Assembly: GCF_004123145.1 (NCBI RefSeq)
Contig: NZ_SDKC01000001.1
Location: 2,327,501-2,391,500, forward strand
Source: Blautia faecicola
GTDB taxonomy: Bacteria; Bacillota; Clostridia; Lachnospirales; Lachnospiraceae
Direction of reading: 5' to 3'
Length of the DNA: 64,000 nt
Position numbers and translations under genes: made by a program. How positions within the stretch are numbered: position 1 is the first letter of the stretch; each line of letters starts with the position of its first letter. The notes beneath the pieces are model-generated. The model made no database searches. It had not been told where the DNA came from and saw only the letters and a list, made by a program, of their open reading frames with translations. Positions 42,229 through 52,780 of the stretch are shown here, piece after piece.

Positions 42229-43572
42229 TTATTCTTTATATTTTCGTATAATTACCACATAACTGACGATCAGTAAAATCGCCGCTCCGCTCCATGCACT
42301 GATCTCCGCATAAAAAATTCCATCCTCACCGATCAGTTTCGGCAGCAACAGCGCCACACCCACTCGCATGCAGAATTCCACAACGCCGCTGGCAAGCGGT
42401 ATCAGTGTATTGCCCAGTCCCTGAATGGCTGAACGATAGACATACAGAAGATATAAAACCCACAGAAATATTGCCATTATAAACAGATACTTGTATGCAA
42501 TATCCAATACCTGTTTTACCTGCCCCGCTTCTCCGGATACAAACAGTGACAGGATATTTCTTCCGGTAATCACCATCACACCGGCTATCACAATAGATGT
42601 AATCAGTGCCATGTAAACGCCACTGCGGACACCATTTCGGATCCTGCGATATTTTTTGGCACCGAGGTTTTGTCCTACATACGTGGTAATGGCATAGCCA
42701 TAGGATACCGATGCCATCTCAAGCACACCGTACAACTTATTAGCAGCTGTAAATCCTGCCACAAACAGGAATCCAAATCCATTCACCACGTACTGTACCG
42801 TAAGTCCTCCTACAGAAATAATCACATTCTGTATTGCCAGCGGAGCTGCCAGTTTTAAAAGCCGCAGACTCATCGCCGGCTGCTGATGAAAATCTTCTCT
42901 TGTCAGACGCACATCCGGAATGTGCCGCAGGACCGACAGACAATACGCTGCTGAAAAGCCCTGTGCGATCACCGTGGCAATCGCTGCTCCCAGTACACCC
43001 CAGCCAAACACTGCCACAAACAGAAGATCCAGTCCCACATTGATAAACGCTGCCATAATCATGGCAATCAGAGGAGATCTGCTGTTTCCCAGTGCCCGCA
43101 GGATTGCGGCAAAAATGTTATACGCTGCAATGATTGGAATTCCTGCAAATACCATTCGTATATACATCAAACTCAGTCCGATAACATTCTCCGGAGTATG
43201 TAAAAACTGCAGTACCTGTTGAACGGTCACTTCGCTCAATACCAGTACAATTATGGAAAGTATCGCTGTCAGTACATAGCTTTTTGCTACTGCTCTTTTC
43301 AGATTTTCTTTCTCTCCTGCACCGTAATACTGGGATATCAGAATTGAAAAGCCCTGCGCCATCCCTGTCATGATACCAAATACCAGCCAGACAAGCCAGT
43401 CTGCAGCCCCCACTGCTGCCAGAGCTTCCACACCGACCACCTGACCGACGATCATCGTATCTGCCATCGTATAAAATTGCTGGAACACGTTTCCAAGCAT
43501 CAGTGGAATGGCAAAGGTGATGATCAGTTTCCCAGGAGATCCGCTGGTCATATTTTTTTCATTTACCGCCAT
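42229..43572 (-). CDS. MATE-family efflux transporter
   Basis: A 447-residue membrane protein with about 12 helices in two similar halves. The N-terminus 'ITFAIPLMLGNVFQQFYTMADTMIVG' (in pieces, residues 18-43) and 'GIPIIAAYNIFAAILRALGNS' are typical of the MATE/DinF group. It exports drugs or organic cations in exchange for Na+ or H+; the substrate is unknown. MITE copy C lies 46 bases upstream of the start. Confidence 0.93.
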   Translation of the reverse strand: MAVNEKNMTSGSPGKLIITFAIPLMLGNVFQQFYTMADTMIVGQVVGVEALAAVGAADWLVWLVFGIMTGMAQGFSILISQYYGAGEKENLKRAVAKSYVLTAILSIIVLVLSEVTVQQVLQFLHTPENVIGLSLMYIRMVFAGIPIIAAYNIFAAILRALGNSRSPLIAMIMAAFINVGLDLLFVAVFGWGVLGAAIATVIAQGFSAAYCLSVLRHIPDVRLTREDFHQQPAMSLRLLKLAAPLAIQNVIISVGGLTVQYVVNGFGFLFVAGFTAANKLYGVLEMASVSYGYAITTYVGQNLGAKKYRRIRNGVRSGVYMALITSIVIAGVMVITGRNILSLFVSGEAGQVKQVLDIAYKYLFIMAIFLWVLYLLYVYRSAIQGLGNTLIPLASGVVEFCMRVGVALLLPKLIGEDGIFYAEISAWSGAAILLIVSYVVIIRKYKE

Positions 43573-43618
43573 AATTATTTCCTTCCCGTCTCCTTTTCTT
43601 GCTTTTATTTGATTTATT

Positions 43619-43687
43619 GTAACTGTTCGGTACCTTCACAGTTACGAGCCAAAACGCCTCGCGAGATACTACCTACTGAATAGTTAC
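43619..43687 (+). mobile_element. MITE copy C (69 bp, internally deleted, 8-bp TSD)
   Basis: The ends GTAACTGTTCGGTA and TACTGAATAGTTAC match copy B. The direct repeat GATTTATT flanks it at 43611-43618 and 43688-43695. Compared with copy B it lacks the segment between two GCCAAAA words: B reads GAGCCAAAA...ATGCCAAAA-CAC, C reads GAGCCAAAA-CGC. It sits just upstream of the MATE gene. Confidence 0.88.
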
Positions 43688-43715
43688 GATTTATTTTACC
43701 TAAGAGTCTGAGGGA

Positions 43716-44099
43716 TCACAAGTTCTGTTTTTCACAAAGTTTTTCGATATTTTTAGTAATTATTACCGCGATTTTTGTTCCTGCAACTTCTGTCAGCACC
43801 ACATCCCCGATGTACACTGGAGCCTCTACAACCACTTCTTTTAACTGTCGGATGCAGTCCATCACTGCACTCTTCGGAATATCTGAAGCTGTCTTTACCG
43901 GTACCACCGGAAGGCTGCCGCCATGTACCCGCACCGTCGTGGTCACGATCCTTGTCGGATTGGTCACCTCTTTTTTCCCGTATTCTGCTCCTCTTTTACA
44001 GGTGTTTCCTTCTACTTTTTCCACCTGTCCGTCCTTCAGTGTAACCTGCAGCTGACATCCCATGGGGCAGCAGATACAGGTCAGTTTTTTCTCTTCCAT
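43716..44099 (-). CDS. DUF1667 protein of the glycerol operon
   Basis: A 127-residue protein with a Cys cluster near the start (CICCPMGCQL), later 'EGNTCKRGAEYGKKEV', and a DUF1667 core. In many anaerobes this family accompanies a GlpA-like dehydrogenase and an FAD/NAD oxidoreductase as a third subunit. The Cys residues could bind iron-sulfur or metal. It lies 3 bases after the FAD oxidoreductase. Confidence 0.9.
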   Translation of the reverse strand: MEEKKLTCICCPMGCQLQVTLKDGQVEKVEGNTCKRGAEYGKKEVTNPTRIVTTTVRVHGGSLPVVPVKTASDIPKSAVMDCIRQLKEVVVEAPVYIGDVVLTEVAGTKIAVIITKNIEKLCEKQNL

Positions 44100-44102
44100 G
44101 GT

Positions 44103-45368
44103 TTACTCCTCCTCTATGCTGATGGTTATCTCTTCCGGTCTCTCGTCAGATAACAGAGCGTCTTTTTTTATGTATACTGTCTCCATCTCTCCCGGTGCCA
44201 TAACCGGGCGTTTTTTTCTCAACAGTACCGTATCACCAGATCGTACCACGATACTTGCCCTCTGGTACACCGCCCCCACACGGAACCTCACCGGCAATTT
44301 TTCTTCCATATATGCCGGACGGATCTTCGCCGGAACCGTATAGCGCACACCAGTTCCGCATTTGACTAAAACTTCCGCTGTCTCCTCCGTTCTTCCTGTC
44401 TTTACAAATGCAGCCGCACAATTTCCCGCCATAGATGCCTCCTGCGATACAAAATCCACCAGGTCATGCACATGCAGGACATTTCCACAGGCAAATACAC
44501 CCGGGATACTCGTTTCCAGACTCTCATTGACCACCGGACCTCCGGTTACCGGATGGAGGCGGACACCGAGTTTATCGGAAAGTTCATTTTCCGGGATCAG
44601 TCCTACCGATAACAACAGCGTATCGCAGGTATATTCTTCTTCCGTTCCCGGAATCGGCTTCCGGTTCTCATCCACCTGTGCCAGTGTCACCGCTTCCACC
44701 CGTTCTTTTCCTTTGATATCCACCACGGTATGGCTTAATTTTAACGGAATCCCAAAATCATCCAGACACTGGACAATATTTCGTTTCAGACCGCCGGAAT
44801 ACGGCATCAGTTCTGCCACAACCTTGACTTTCGCCCCTTCAAGTGTCATTCTTCTTGCCATGATCAGCCCGATATCCCCGGAACCCAGGATCACGACTTC
44901 TCTGCCCGGAAGATATCCCTCAATATTGACCAGCCGCTGTGCGGTTCCCGCCGAATAGATGCCTGCCGGACGATACCCCGGAATATTCAGCGCCCCTCTC
45001 GGACGCTCTCTGCATCCCATGGCAAGGATCACTGCCTTTGCCTGAATGGTAAATAATCCGTCTTTCCGGTTCAGTGCTGTGATTTCTTTCTCCGGACTGA
45101 TATCCAGAACCATCGTCTCGAGAAGATACGGAATCTTTCTCTTTTCCGTTTCCACCTCGTACCGTTTTGCATATTCCGGTCCGGTCAGTTCTTCCTGAAA
45201 TGTATGCAGTCCAAATCCGTTATGGATGCACTGATTCAGAATACCTCCCAGCTCTTTGTCACGTTCCAGGATCAGGACATCCTGTACCCCCTGGTCATAT
45301 GCTGCGCAGGCTGCGGCAAGTCCTGCCGGTCCCCCGCCGATAATTACAATATCATATGTTGCCTTCAT
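44103..45368 (-). CDS. FAD/NAD(P)-dependent oxidoreductase of the glycerol operon
   Basis: A 421-residue pyridine nucleotide-disulfide-type flavoprotein. FAD site: 'VIIGGGPAGLAAACAAYD' at about 6-23. NAD site: 'VVILGSGDIGLIMARRM'. A second FAD motif: 'TSIPGVFACGNVLHVHDL'. It lies 15 bases after the GlpA-like gene and before DUF1667, forming what is probably a three-part anaerobic glycerol-3-phosphate dehydrogenase (GlpA/B-like function). Confidence 0.92.
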   Translation of the reverse strand: MKATYDIVIIGGGPAGLAAACAAYDQGVQDVLILERDKELGGILNQCIHNGFGLHTFQEELTGPEYAKRYEVETEKRKIPYLLETMVLDISPEKEITALNRKDGLFTIQAKAVILAMGCRERPRGALNIPGYRPAGIYSAGTAQRLVNIEGYLPGREVVILGSGDIGLIMARRMTLEGAKVKVVAELMPYSGGLKRNIVQCLDDFGIPLKLSHTVVDIKGKERVEAVTLAQVDENRKPIPGTEEEYTCDTLLLSVGLIPENELSDKLGVRLHPVTGGPVVNESLETSIPGVFACGNVLHVHDLVDFVSQEASMAGNCAAAFVKTGRTEETAEVLVKCGTGVRYTVPAKIRPAYMEEKLPVRFRVGAVYQRASIVVRSGDTVLLRKKRPVMAPGEMETVYIKKDALLSDERPEEITISIEEE

Positions 45369-45383
45369 CTTACTCCTCCTCGC

Positions 45384-46820
45384 CTACAGGCTGTCCTTAT
45401 TGTATCCTTTGATCAGCCGGGAATTTTTTCCTGCTTTTGTGATTGTCTCCATCGGTACATTCCATTCTCTTGCCAGAATCTCCATGGTTTTCGGAGAACA
45501 GAAGCCCGCCTGACATCTTCCCATACCTGCCCGGGTTCTCCGTTTGACTCCGTCAAGAGACTTTGCCGGGATCGGGCGGTGAATAGCTTCCACGATTTCC
45601 CCTTCTGTCACCGTCTCGCACCGGCAGATCACATTGCCGTAAGCCGGATTTTTCCGGATCAGTTCCTGATACTCTTCTCTGGAAAGTTTTTTCGGATCCA
45701 CAAGCCCTTTTCTTTTTTCCACAAAATGCTCTTTCTTCTTCGCATACAGGTGTGTGCTCACCAGCTCTGCCACCAGCTCTCCGATCGCCGGTGCACTGGT
45801 AAGTCCCGGCGATTCGATTCCCGCACAGTCAAAAAATCCTTTTGCATCCTCCACTTCCTGAATGATAAATTCATGTCCGGCTTCATGCGCTCTCAGTCCT
45901 GCAAACGAGGTAATCACCTGGCGAAGCGGCAGCTTCGGAACGCTTCGCACCGCCTTCTGTGCCACTTCATCCAGTCCTCCTTTTGTGGTGTTCGTTCCCT
46001 CTTTCTCCTCAATATCCAAAGCGGTCGGTCCCACTAAAAGATTGCCATGTGTGGTCGGTGTCACCAGCACGCCTTTTCCATACGGTCCCGGTGTCTGGAA
46101 AATCGTATGGTGCACGGTTGTACCCGCTTTTTTATCCAGCAGATAATATTCTCCCTTTCGCGGTGTGATATGGATCTTTTTTGCACTTACCATATTGTGA
46201 AAGACATCCGCATAGACACCCGCCGCATTGACCACACACCGGGTCTCGTATATTTTTTCTTCTGCATGGATCCGGTAGCCGCCTTCTGTCTTTTCAATCT
46301 GTTCCACTGCGGTGTCAAAATAAAATTCTGCTCCGTTTTCACAGGCATTCTCCGCAAGTGCAAGGTTCAGTTCAAACGGACACACAATACCGCCGGTCGG
46401 TGCATACAGGGCTGCATACACTTCTTCGGAAAGATCCGGCTCCATCCGGCGCACTTCATCGCCGGAAAGAATTTGAAGTCCTTCCACACCGTTTTCCTCG
46501 CCCTGTTCTTTCAGTTTTTCCAGACGATTCCTCTCTTCTTTAGCAAAACAAAGTACCAGGGAACCGTTTCGCTCAAACGGAATATCCAGATCTTTCGCCA
46601 GCTGTTCCATCATCCGGTTTCCCCGCACATTCATCTTTGCCATCAGACTGCCCGGACTGGCATCAAATCCGGCATGCACGATTCCGCTGTTCGCCTTGGA
46701 TGTTCCACAGCAGACATCCTCTTCCTTTTCCAGTACCCCGATTTTCAGATCATACCGGGATAATTCCCGGGCAGCAGCACTCCCGCTGACACCGGAGCCT
46801 ATAATTATTACATCATACAT
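45384..46820 (-). CDS. Anaerobic glycerol-3-phosphate dehydrogenase-like FAD protein
   Basis: A 478-residue flavoprotein. The ATG at 46820 (MYDVIIIGSGVSGSA) has AGGAGGGAAAG upstream; the longer frame is unsupported. A DAO-type FAD domain spans most of the protein. The C-terminal BFD-like 2Fe-2S domain (about 395-460) has 'VICRCETVTEGEI' and 'GRCQAGFCSP', giving four cysteines as in GlpA. It follows glpK by 155 bases, with a hairpin terminator in between. It oxidises glycerol 3-phosphate to DHAP, by context. Confidence 0.9.
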   Translation of the reverse strand: MYDVIIIGSGVSGSAAARELSRYDLKIGVLEKEEDVCCGTSKANSGIVHAGFDASPGSLMAKMNVRGNRMMEQLAKDLDIPFERNGSLVLCFAKEERNRLEKLKEQGEENGVEGLQILSGDEVRRMEPDLSEEVYAALYAPTGGIVCPFELNLALAENACENGAEFYFDTAVEQIEKTEGGYRIHAEEKIYETRCVVNAAGVYADVFHNMVSAKKIHITPRKGEYYLLDKKAGTTVHHTIFQTPGPYGKGVLVTPTTHGNLLVGPTALDIEEKEGTNTTKGGLDEVAQKAVRSVPKLPLRQVITSFAGLRAHEAGHEFIIQEVEDAKGFFDCAGIESPGLTSAPAIGELVAELVSTHLYAKKKEHFVEKRKGLVDPKKLSREEYQELIRKNPAYGNVICRCETVTEGEIVEAIHRPIPAKSLDGVKRRTRAGMGRCQAGFCSPKTMEILAREWNVPMETITKAGKNSRLIKGYNKDSL

Positions 46821-46857
46821 AATCTTTCCCTCCTGTAAATAAACGCGATAGATAAAA

Positions 46858-46911
46858 TGAAAAAAGACAAGCCGAAAAACACCCGTCACCGGATGTCTTT
46901 CCTGCCTGTCT
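46858..46911 (-). terminator. Intercistronic hairpin between glpK and the GlpA-like gene
   Basis: AGACAAGC (46865-46872) pairs with GCCTGTCT (46904-46911, one G-T pair); an inner stem ACACCCG/CGGATGT is also possible. A T run follows on the minus strand. It could attenuate the downstream genes. Confidence 0.65.
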
Positions 46912-46975
46912 CTGTTCTCCGCAAGTTCTTATTGAATTGTTTGTTTTACTTTAACAACTACTTTTGCTGTTATTT

Positions 46976-48490
<1,515 letters not shown>

Positions 48491-48496
48491 TCATTT

Positions 48497-48556
48497 CAAA
48501 AGAAAAAGAGCAAACGAACCAAAGCGGCGCGCGCCGCCAGGTAAGCTCGCTCTTTT
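48497..48556 (-). terminator. Leader terminator of glpK (possible antitermination site)
   Basis: AAAAGAGC (48504-48511) pairs with GCTCTTTT (48549-48556). The loop region holds a self-complementary GGCGGCGCGCGCCGCC. On the minus strand the tail is TTTTTCTTTT, directly before the glpK ribosome site. In Bacillus, glp leaders end in such terminators and are read through with GlpP and glycerol 3-phosphate. Confidence 0.75.
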
Positions 48557-48602
48557 CTCCTGCTTCGTTTATTTATGGTCTGCATACCATAGTTTTGTAT
48601 AT

Positions 48603-48631
48603 ATAGTACCATAAACCATCTTTTGAAGCAA
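48603..48631 (-). promoter_or_regulatory. Promoter of glpK operon
   Basis: Reading leftward: -35 TTGCTT (48626-48631), 17-base spacer, -10 TACTAT (48603-48608). The leader is about 120 bases long. Confidence 0.55.
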
Positions 48632-48670
48632 TATTTTCCGTCATTTTTATCTATGATTCTTATCTATTAT

Positions 48671-48812
48671 GTTACTGTTCACTCCGTTCTCAGTAACACG
48701 CTTCGCGATGCACAGAATTTATGCTAACCGCATAAATTCGCGCTGTATGTCTCGGGATTTTGGCATATTCATGCCAAAACACCTCGCGGGATAGTAGCGT
48801 GTGAACAGTAAC
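48671..48812 (+). mobile_element. MITE copy D (142 bp, TIRs, 8-bp TSD)
   Basis: The ends GTTACTGTTCAC and GTGAACAGTAAC are perfect inverted repeats. The direct repeat TCTATTAT flanks it at 48663-48670 and 48813-48820. Internal hairpins: AATTTATGC/GCATAAATT and TTTTGGCAT/ATGCCAAAA. It lies between the glpK promoter and the end of recJ. Confidence 0.9.
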
Positions 48813-48833
48813 TCTATTATTTCATCTGATCTT

Positions 48834-50552
48834 TCAATCAAACTGATAATGCCGAATGATCACCTGCAGGCTTTCCCGTCCCTGATACACGTTGATATCC
48901 GGGTAGTATACGATGGCAATTTTCTGTTTTCCTCTCGCCTCCTCGGCAAATGCATCGCCATCCCCAAAGTACACGCCGTCCATCGGATAACCGTTTTCAT
49001 CGGTCAGACGCATCTTTACGACATTCCGATTTTTTCCAAAGACACGCAGCTGACTGATCCACAGATTTTTCTGTGCAAACAGCGGCTTTTCATTTCCTTT
49101 TCCGAACGGTTCAAGCAGGGACAGTTCCCGCACCAGATCCTTGCGGATATAATGAATCGGCATCGGAACATCGATTGACACTTTTTCTACAAGATCATCC
49201 TGTGACAGCCCGGAGCTCTCATTTAATTTTCTGCGGAATGTTTCCACATTTTCTTCCTCCAGTGACAGTCCTGCCGCCATCGGATGTCCGCCGAATTTTG
49301 TCAGATATTCCTTACACTCGCAGAGTTTCTCGTACATCGAATAGGCTTCAATTGACCGTCCCGATCCTTTGACACCCTCTTCCCCTCTGGTGAGCACAAA
49401 GGACGGTTTGTGGTATCGCTCACGCAGACGGCCGGCGATAATGCCCGCCAGACTCTCATGACATTCCGGCAGGAAGACTACCAGAACCGTATCTTCCATC
49501 ATGGAAGTGGATTCTACCTGTTCGATGGCTTTTTCTACTCCCTGTGCGGTCATCTCCTTGCGGCTCTCGTTCAGATTCTTCAGATCACCTGCCAGCACGG
49601 CTGCTTCCTCTCTGGTCTCTGCCAGCAGCAGCTTAAGGGCACGCTTTGCCGTATCCAGCCTTCCCGAGGCATTCAGACACGGACCGAGGACGAATCCGAT
49701 ATGATAGGGACTGATATTCTCCGGTTCGAGACCATTTACCCGGATCAGTTCCTGTAATCCCAGGTTCGTCGTGTGATGGAGTCCCTGCAAACCTTCCTTT
49801 ACCAGAATCCTGTTCTCATCCTTCAGATCCATCACATCTCCGATCGTTGCGATTCCCGCAAAAGGAAGCATCCGGTCTACCAGATCCACTTCCGGTACCA
49901 TTTTCTCATACAGTGCTTCCATCACTTTCATTGCCACTACCGCACCGCAGAGTCCGGAAAACGGATACCCACAGTCTTTCTGTTTCGGATTGACAACGGC
50001 ATCCGCCGGCGGCAGAATCTCTGTCCTACCGTTTTCGGTTTCTTCAAACGGCACCTCGTGATGATCTGTCACGATCACCGTCATTCCTAGATCTTTCGCT
50101 TTCTGAATCTGTGTTGCCGCTGCGATTCCATTGTCGCAGGTAATAATCGTATCTCTTTTGTCCTCCCATGCCTGTTCGATCAGATGTTCATTGATTCCAT
50201 ATCCGTCCATGATGCGGTTTGGAATCACCATGTCCGCATCCGCTCCGAGTCCCCGCAGGCTCACCAGTAAGATATAGGTGGACATCACTCCGTCAATATC
50301 ATAATCTCCGATGATCCGGATCTTATTTTTATTCGTTATCTTTTCCTGCAGGATAGCCACTGCTTTTTCCATGTCTTTTAGCAGCCATGGACTGTAGAAA
50401 TCTTTCCGGCTTCCATGCAGATATTTCTCAATCGCTTCCTCCCCGATCACATCGCGGTTGCGGATAATCCTCGCCGTAACCTGATCAATGCCGAAGTGCT
50501 CTCCGATTTCCTTAAAATCAGCACGTTTCGCTGCTACCATCCATTTTTCCAT
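48834..50552 (-). CDS. recJ: Single-stranded-DNA-specific exonuclease RecJ
   Basis: A 572-residue DHH-family exonuclease. The start is the ATG at 50552 (MEKWMVAAKRAD), with AGGAGCAG upstream. Motif I is 'IIGDYDIDGVMS', motif III 'VTDHHEVP', and the DHHA1 region has 'FGGHPMAAGLSLEE'. The C-terminal OB-like domain is present. It lies downstream of secDF, as in many Firmicutes, but a terminator hairpin (50583-50616) stands between them. Confidence 0.97.
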   Translation of the reverse strand: MEKWMVAAKRADFKEIGEHFGIDQVTARIIRNRDVIGEEAIEKYLHGSRKDFYSPWLLKDMEKAVAILQEKITNKNKIRIIGDYDIDGVMSTYILLVSLRGLGADADMVIPNRIMDGYGINEHLIEQAWEDKRDTIITCDNGIAAATQIQKAKDLGMTVIVTDHHEVPFEETENGRTEILPPADAVVNPKQKDCGYPFSGLCGAVVAMKVMEALYEKMVPEVDLVDRMLPFAGIATIGDVMDLKDENRILVKEGLQGLHHTTNLGLQELIRVNGLEPENISPYHIGFVLGPCLNASGRLDTAKRALKLLLAETREEAAVLAGDLKNLNESRKEMTAQGVEKAIEQVESTSMMEDTVLVVFLPECHESLAGIIAGRLRERYHKPSFVLTRGEEGVKGSGRSIEAYSMYEKLCECKEYLTKFGGHPMAAGLSLEEENVETFRRKLNESSGLSQDDLVEKVSIDVPMPIHYIRKDLVRELSLLEPFGKGNEKPLFAQKNLWISQLRVFGKNRNVVKMRLTDENGYPMDGVYFGDGDAFAEEARGKQKIAIVYYPDINVYQGRESLQVIIRHYQFD

Positions 50553-50582
50553 ATTTGTCTGCTCCTGTTTCCTCTGTGATTG

Positions 50583-50616
50583 AAAAAAGCTGCTGCATCG
50601 CTGCAACAGCTTTTTT
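50583..50616 (-). terminator. Terminator between secDF and recJ
   Basis: AAAAAAGCTGCTGC (50583-50596) pairs with GCAACAGCTTTTTT (50603-50616) with one G-T type pair; T runs on both strands. Confidence 0.85.
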
Positions 50617-50628
50617 GCTTACTGATTT

Positions 50629-52776
50629 TTATTTTGCACGTTTTCCAACTTTTGTCTTCAGAACATACCACAGAGCACCTGTGATGCATACGGAAGAATA
50701 AGCACCGCATACGATACCTACCATGATCGGAAGTGCGAACTCACGGATAGAAGATACACCCATAACAAATACTACAAAGATTGTAATAAAGGTTGTGAAA
50801 GATGTATAAATACTTCTGGTCAGTGTCTGGGTAATACTTAAGTTCACCAGTTCTTTCAGATCCGCTTTCTTGCCCGCAGTCTTCAGATTCTCACGGATAC
50901 GGTCGAAAATAACGATGGTCGCATTGATAGAATAACCAACGATCGTCAGCATGCAGGCGATAAAGGTATTACCTACAGAGATTCTTGACAGTGCATAAAA
51001 TGCCAGAACTACCAGAACATCATGTAACAATGCCAGAACCGCACTGGATGCAAAACGTACATCTTTGAAACGGAACCAGATGTACAGCAGCATACAGATT
51101 GTAGCGATCAGGACTGCCACGATAGCATCTCTTCTCATCTCGGAACTTACCGTCGAGGAAATACTCTCCGCAGTGATCTTGCTTTCATCCACACCAAAGC
51201 TGTCTACCAGTTTCTGATTCAGTTCCTGACGTTCATCCAGAGTCAGAGATCTTGTCTTGATGATAACCGCATTGCTGTCAGCAACTTTGGAAATCTGAAT
51301 ATTCGCATCACCGGTTACTTCCTGTACTACCGGTTTTACCTGGCTGTCAAGATCGTCGATGGACAGGTCTTCATTGAAAGTTACATTCGTAGAAGTACCG
51401 CCCATGAACTCCAGGCTGTAGTTCAGTGCTTTTCCGTCTTTTGCATGGAACACGCCCATACCGATCGGTGCAAGCAGAATCAGGATAATGGAAATCGTAA
51501 AGAATACTTTTCTCTTTCCAAGGAAGTCGATCGTTTTTCTTTCTTTCTGTCTTCCGTAGAATTTTTCATCGCGGAGTCCCACGGCATAGAATGCATTTAC
51601 CAGCAGTCTGGAGATTACCAGCGCGGTAAACATGGAAAGAACGATACCAAGAGCCAGTGTCATGGCAAATCCTTTGACACTTCCGCTTCCCATTGCACCC
51701 AGAACGGCTGCTGCGATCAGGGTTGTGATGTTACCGTCCACGATGGCGGACATCGCTTTCTGGAAACCGATCTTGATGGCACTTCTTACGCTCTTACCTG
51801 CTGCAATTTCCTCACGGATACGTGCATAGATGATAACGTTCGCATCTACCGCCATACCGATGGAAAGAATGATACCTGCGATACCCGGAAGGGTCAGTGT
51901 CAGGTCAAAGGCATTTAACATAACCAGTTCCAGACCGGTATAGATTGCCAGTGACAGGGCAGCTACCACACCCGGCAGTGCATAAACAACGATCATAAAG
52001 ATTCCAACCAGTACCAGACCGATGGCACCGGCGATCAGGCTTGTCTTAATTGCCTGCTGTCCCAGCTGTGCACCTACCACGTTGGAACGAAGTTCTTCCA
52101 GTTCCAGTTTCAGGGAACCGATACGGATAATCGATGCCAGTTCTTTTGCTTCTTCGATGGACTGCTGTCCGCTGATCTGTGCTTTACCGTCAGAGATGAC
52201 TGCCTGTACAACCGGTGAGCTGATGGTTTCTCCATCATACACGATAGAGATTCTCTTCTGCAGGTTTGCTGCAGTTGCATCTGCAAACTTTGTGGTACCG
52301 TCTTTGGTCAGTGTCAGTTCCACAATATACTGTTTGGTTCCGGTCTGTGAATCCTCTGTGACACCGCCTTCTGCACCGGCGATATCGCTTCCGTCGAGAA
52401 CCACGTTGCCGCTTTCATCCTGGAACTCCAGAGATCCCGGTTTACCAAGATCTTCCAGAATCTTGTTTGCATCGGTAACACCAGGAATTTCTACGGTGAT
52501 ACGGTCATCACCTTCCTGATATACCTGTGCTTCTTCACTGTAGTCTTCCACACGTTTCTGAAGTTTATAGACGGTATCATCCATATCTTCCTGAGACGGA
52601 TTGTCTCCTTTTGCCTGGTAGGTGATACTTACACCACCGGCAAGATCCAGACCGGTCTTGATGTTTCTTGCAGATCCGGTCCCTGTCGGGCCAAATCCCA
52701 CAGCAGTTGTGAATGCCAAAAGACCAATCAGAACTACTGTAAGAACCAGCACAAGAACTCCCTGTTTCTTCTTCAT
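50629..52776 (-). CDS. secDF: Protein translocase SecD-SecF fusion
   Basis: A 715-residue membrane protein that uses the proton gradient to help Sec export. The SecD half (1 to about 420) has the N-terminal helix, the P1 periplasmic domain ('GLDLAGGVSITYQ', about 42-54), and helices with 'ITLPGIAGIILSIGMAVDANVIIYARIREE' in pieces, including the key Asp. The SecF half has 'LEFMGGTSTNVTF' and 'VGYSINATIVIFDRIREN'. Fused SecDF is common in Firmicutes. It lies 4 bases after scfB. Confidence 0.97.
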   Translation of the reverse strand: MKKKQGVLVLVLTVVLIGLLAFTTAVGFGPTGTGSARNIKTGLDLAGGVSITYQAKGDNPSQEDMDDTVYKLQKRVEDYSEEAQVYQEGDDRITVEIPGVTDANKILEDLGKPGSLEFQDESGNVVLDGSDIAGAEGGVTEDSQTGTKQYIVELTLTKDGTTKFADATAANLQKRISIVYDGETISSPVVQAVISDGKAQISGQQSIEEAKELASIIRIGSLKLELEELRSNVVGAQLGQQAIKTSLIAGAIGLVLVGIFMIVVYALPGVVAALSLAIYTGLELVMLNAFDLTLTLPGIAGIILSIGMAVDANVIIYARIREEIAAGKSVRSAIKIGFQKAMSAIVDGNITTLIAAAVLGAMGSGSVKGFAMTLALGIVLSMFTALVISRLLVNAFYAVGLRDEKFYGRQKERKTIDFLGKRKVFFTISIILILLAPIGMGVFHAKDGKALNYSLEFMGGTSTNVTFNEDLSIDDLDSQVKPVVQEVTGDANIQISKVADSNAVIIKTRSLTLDERQELNQKLVDSFGVDESKITAESISSTVSSEMRRDAIVAVLIATICMLLYIWFRFKDVRFASSAVLALLHDVLVVLAFYALSRISVGNTFIACMLTIVGYSINATIVIFDRIRENLKTAGKKADLKELVNLSITQTLTRSIYTSFTTFITIFVVFVMGVSSIREFALPIMVGIVCGAYSSVCITGALWYVLKTKVGKRAK

Positions 52777-52780
52777 TTTC

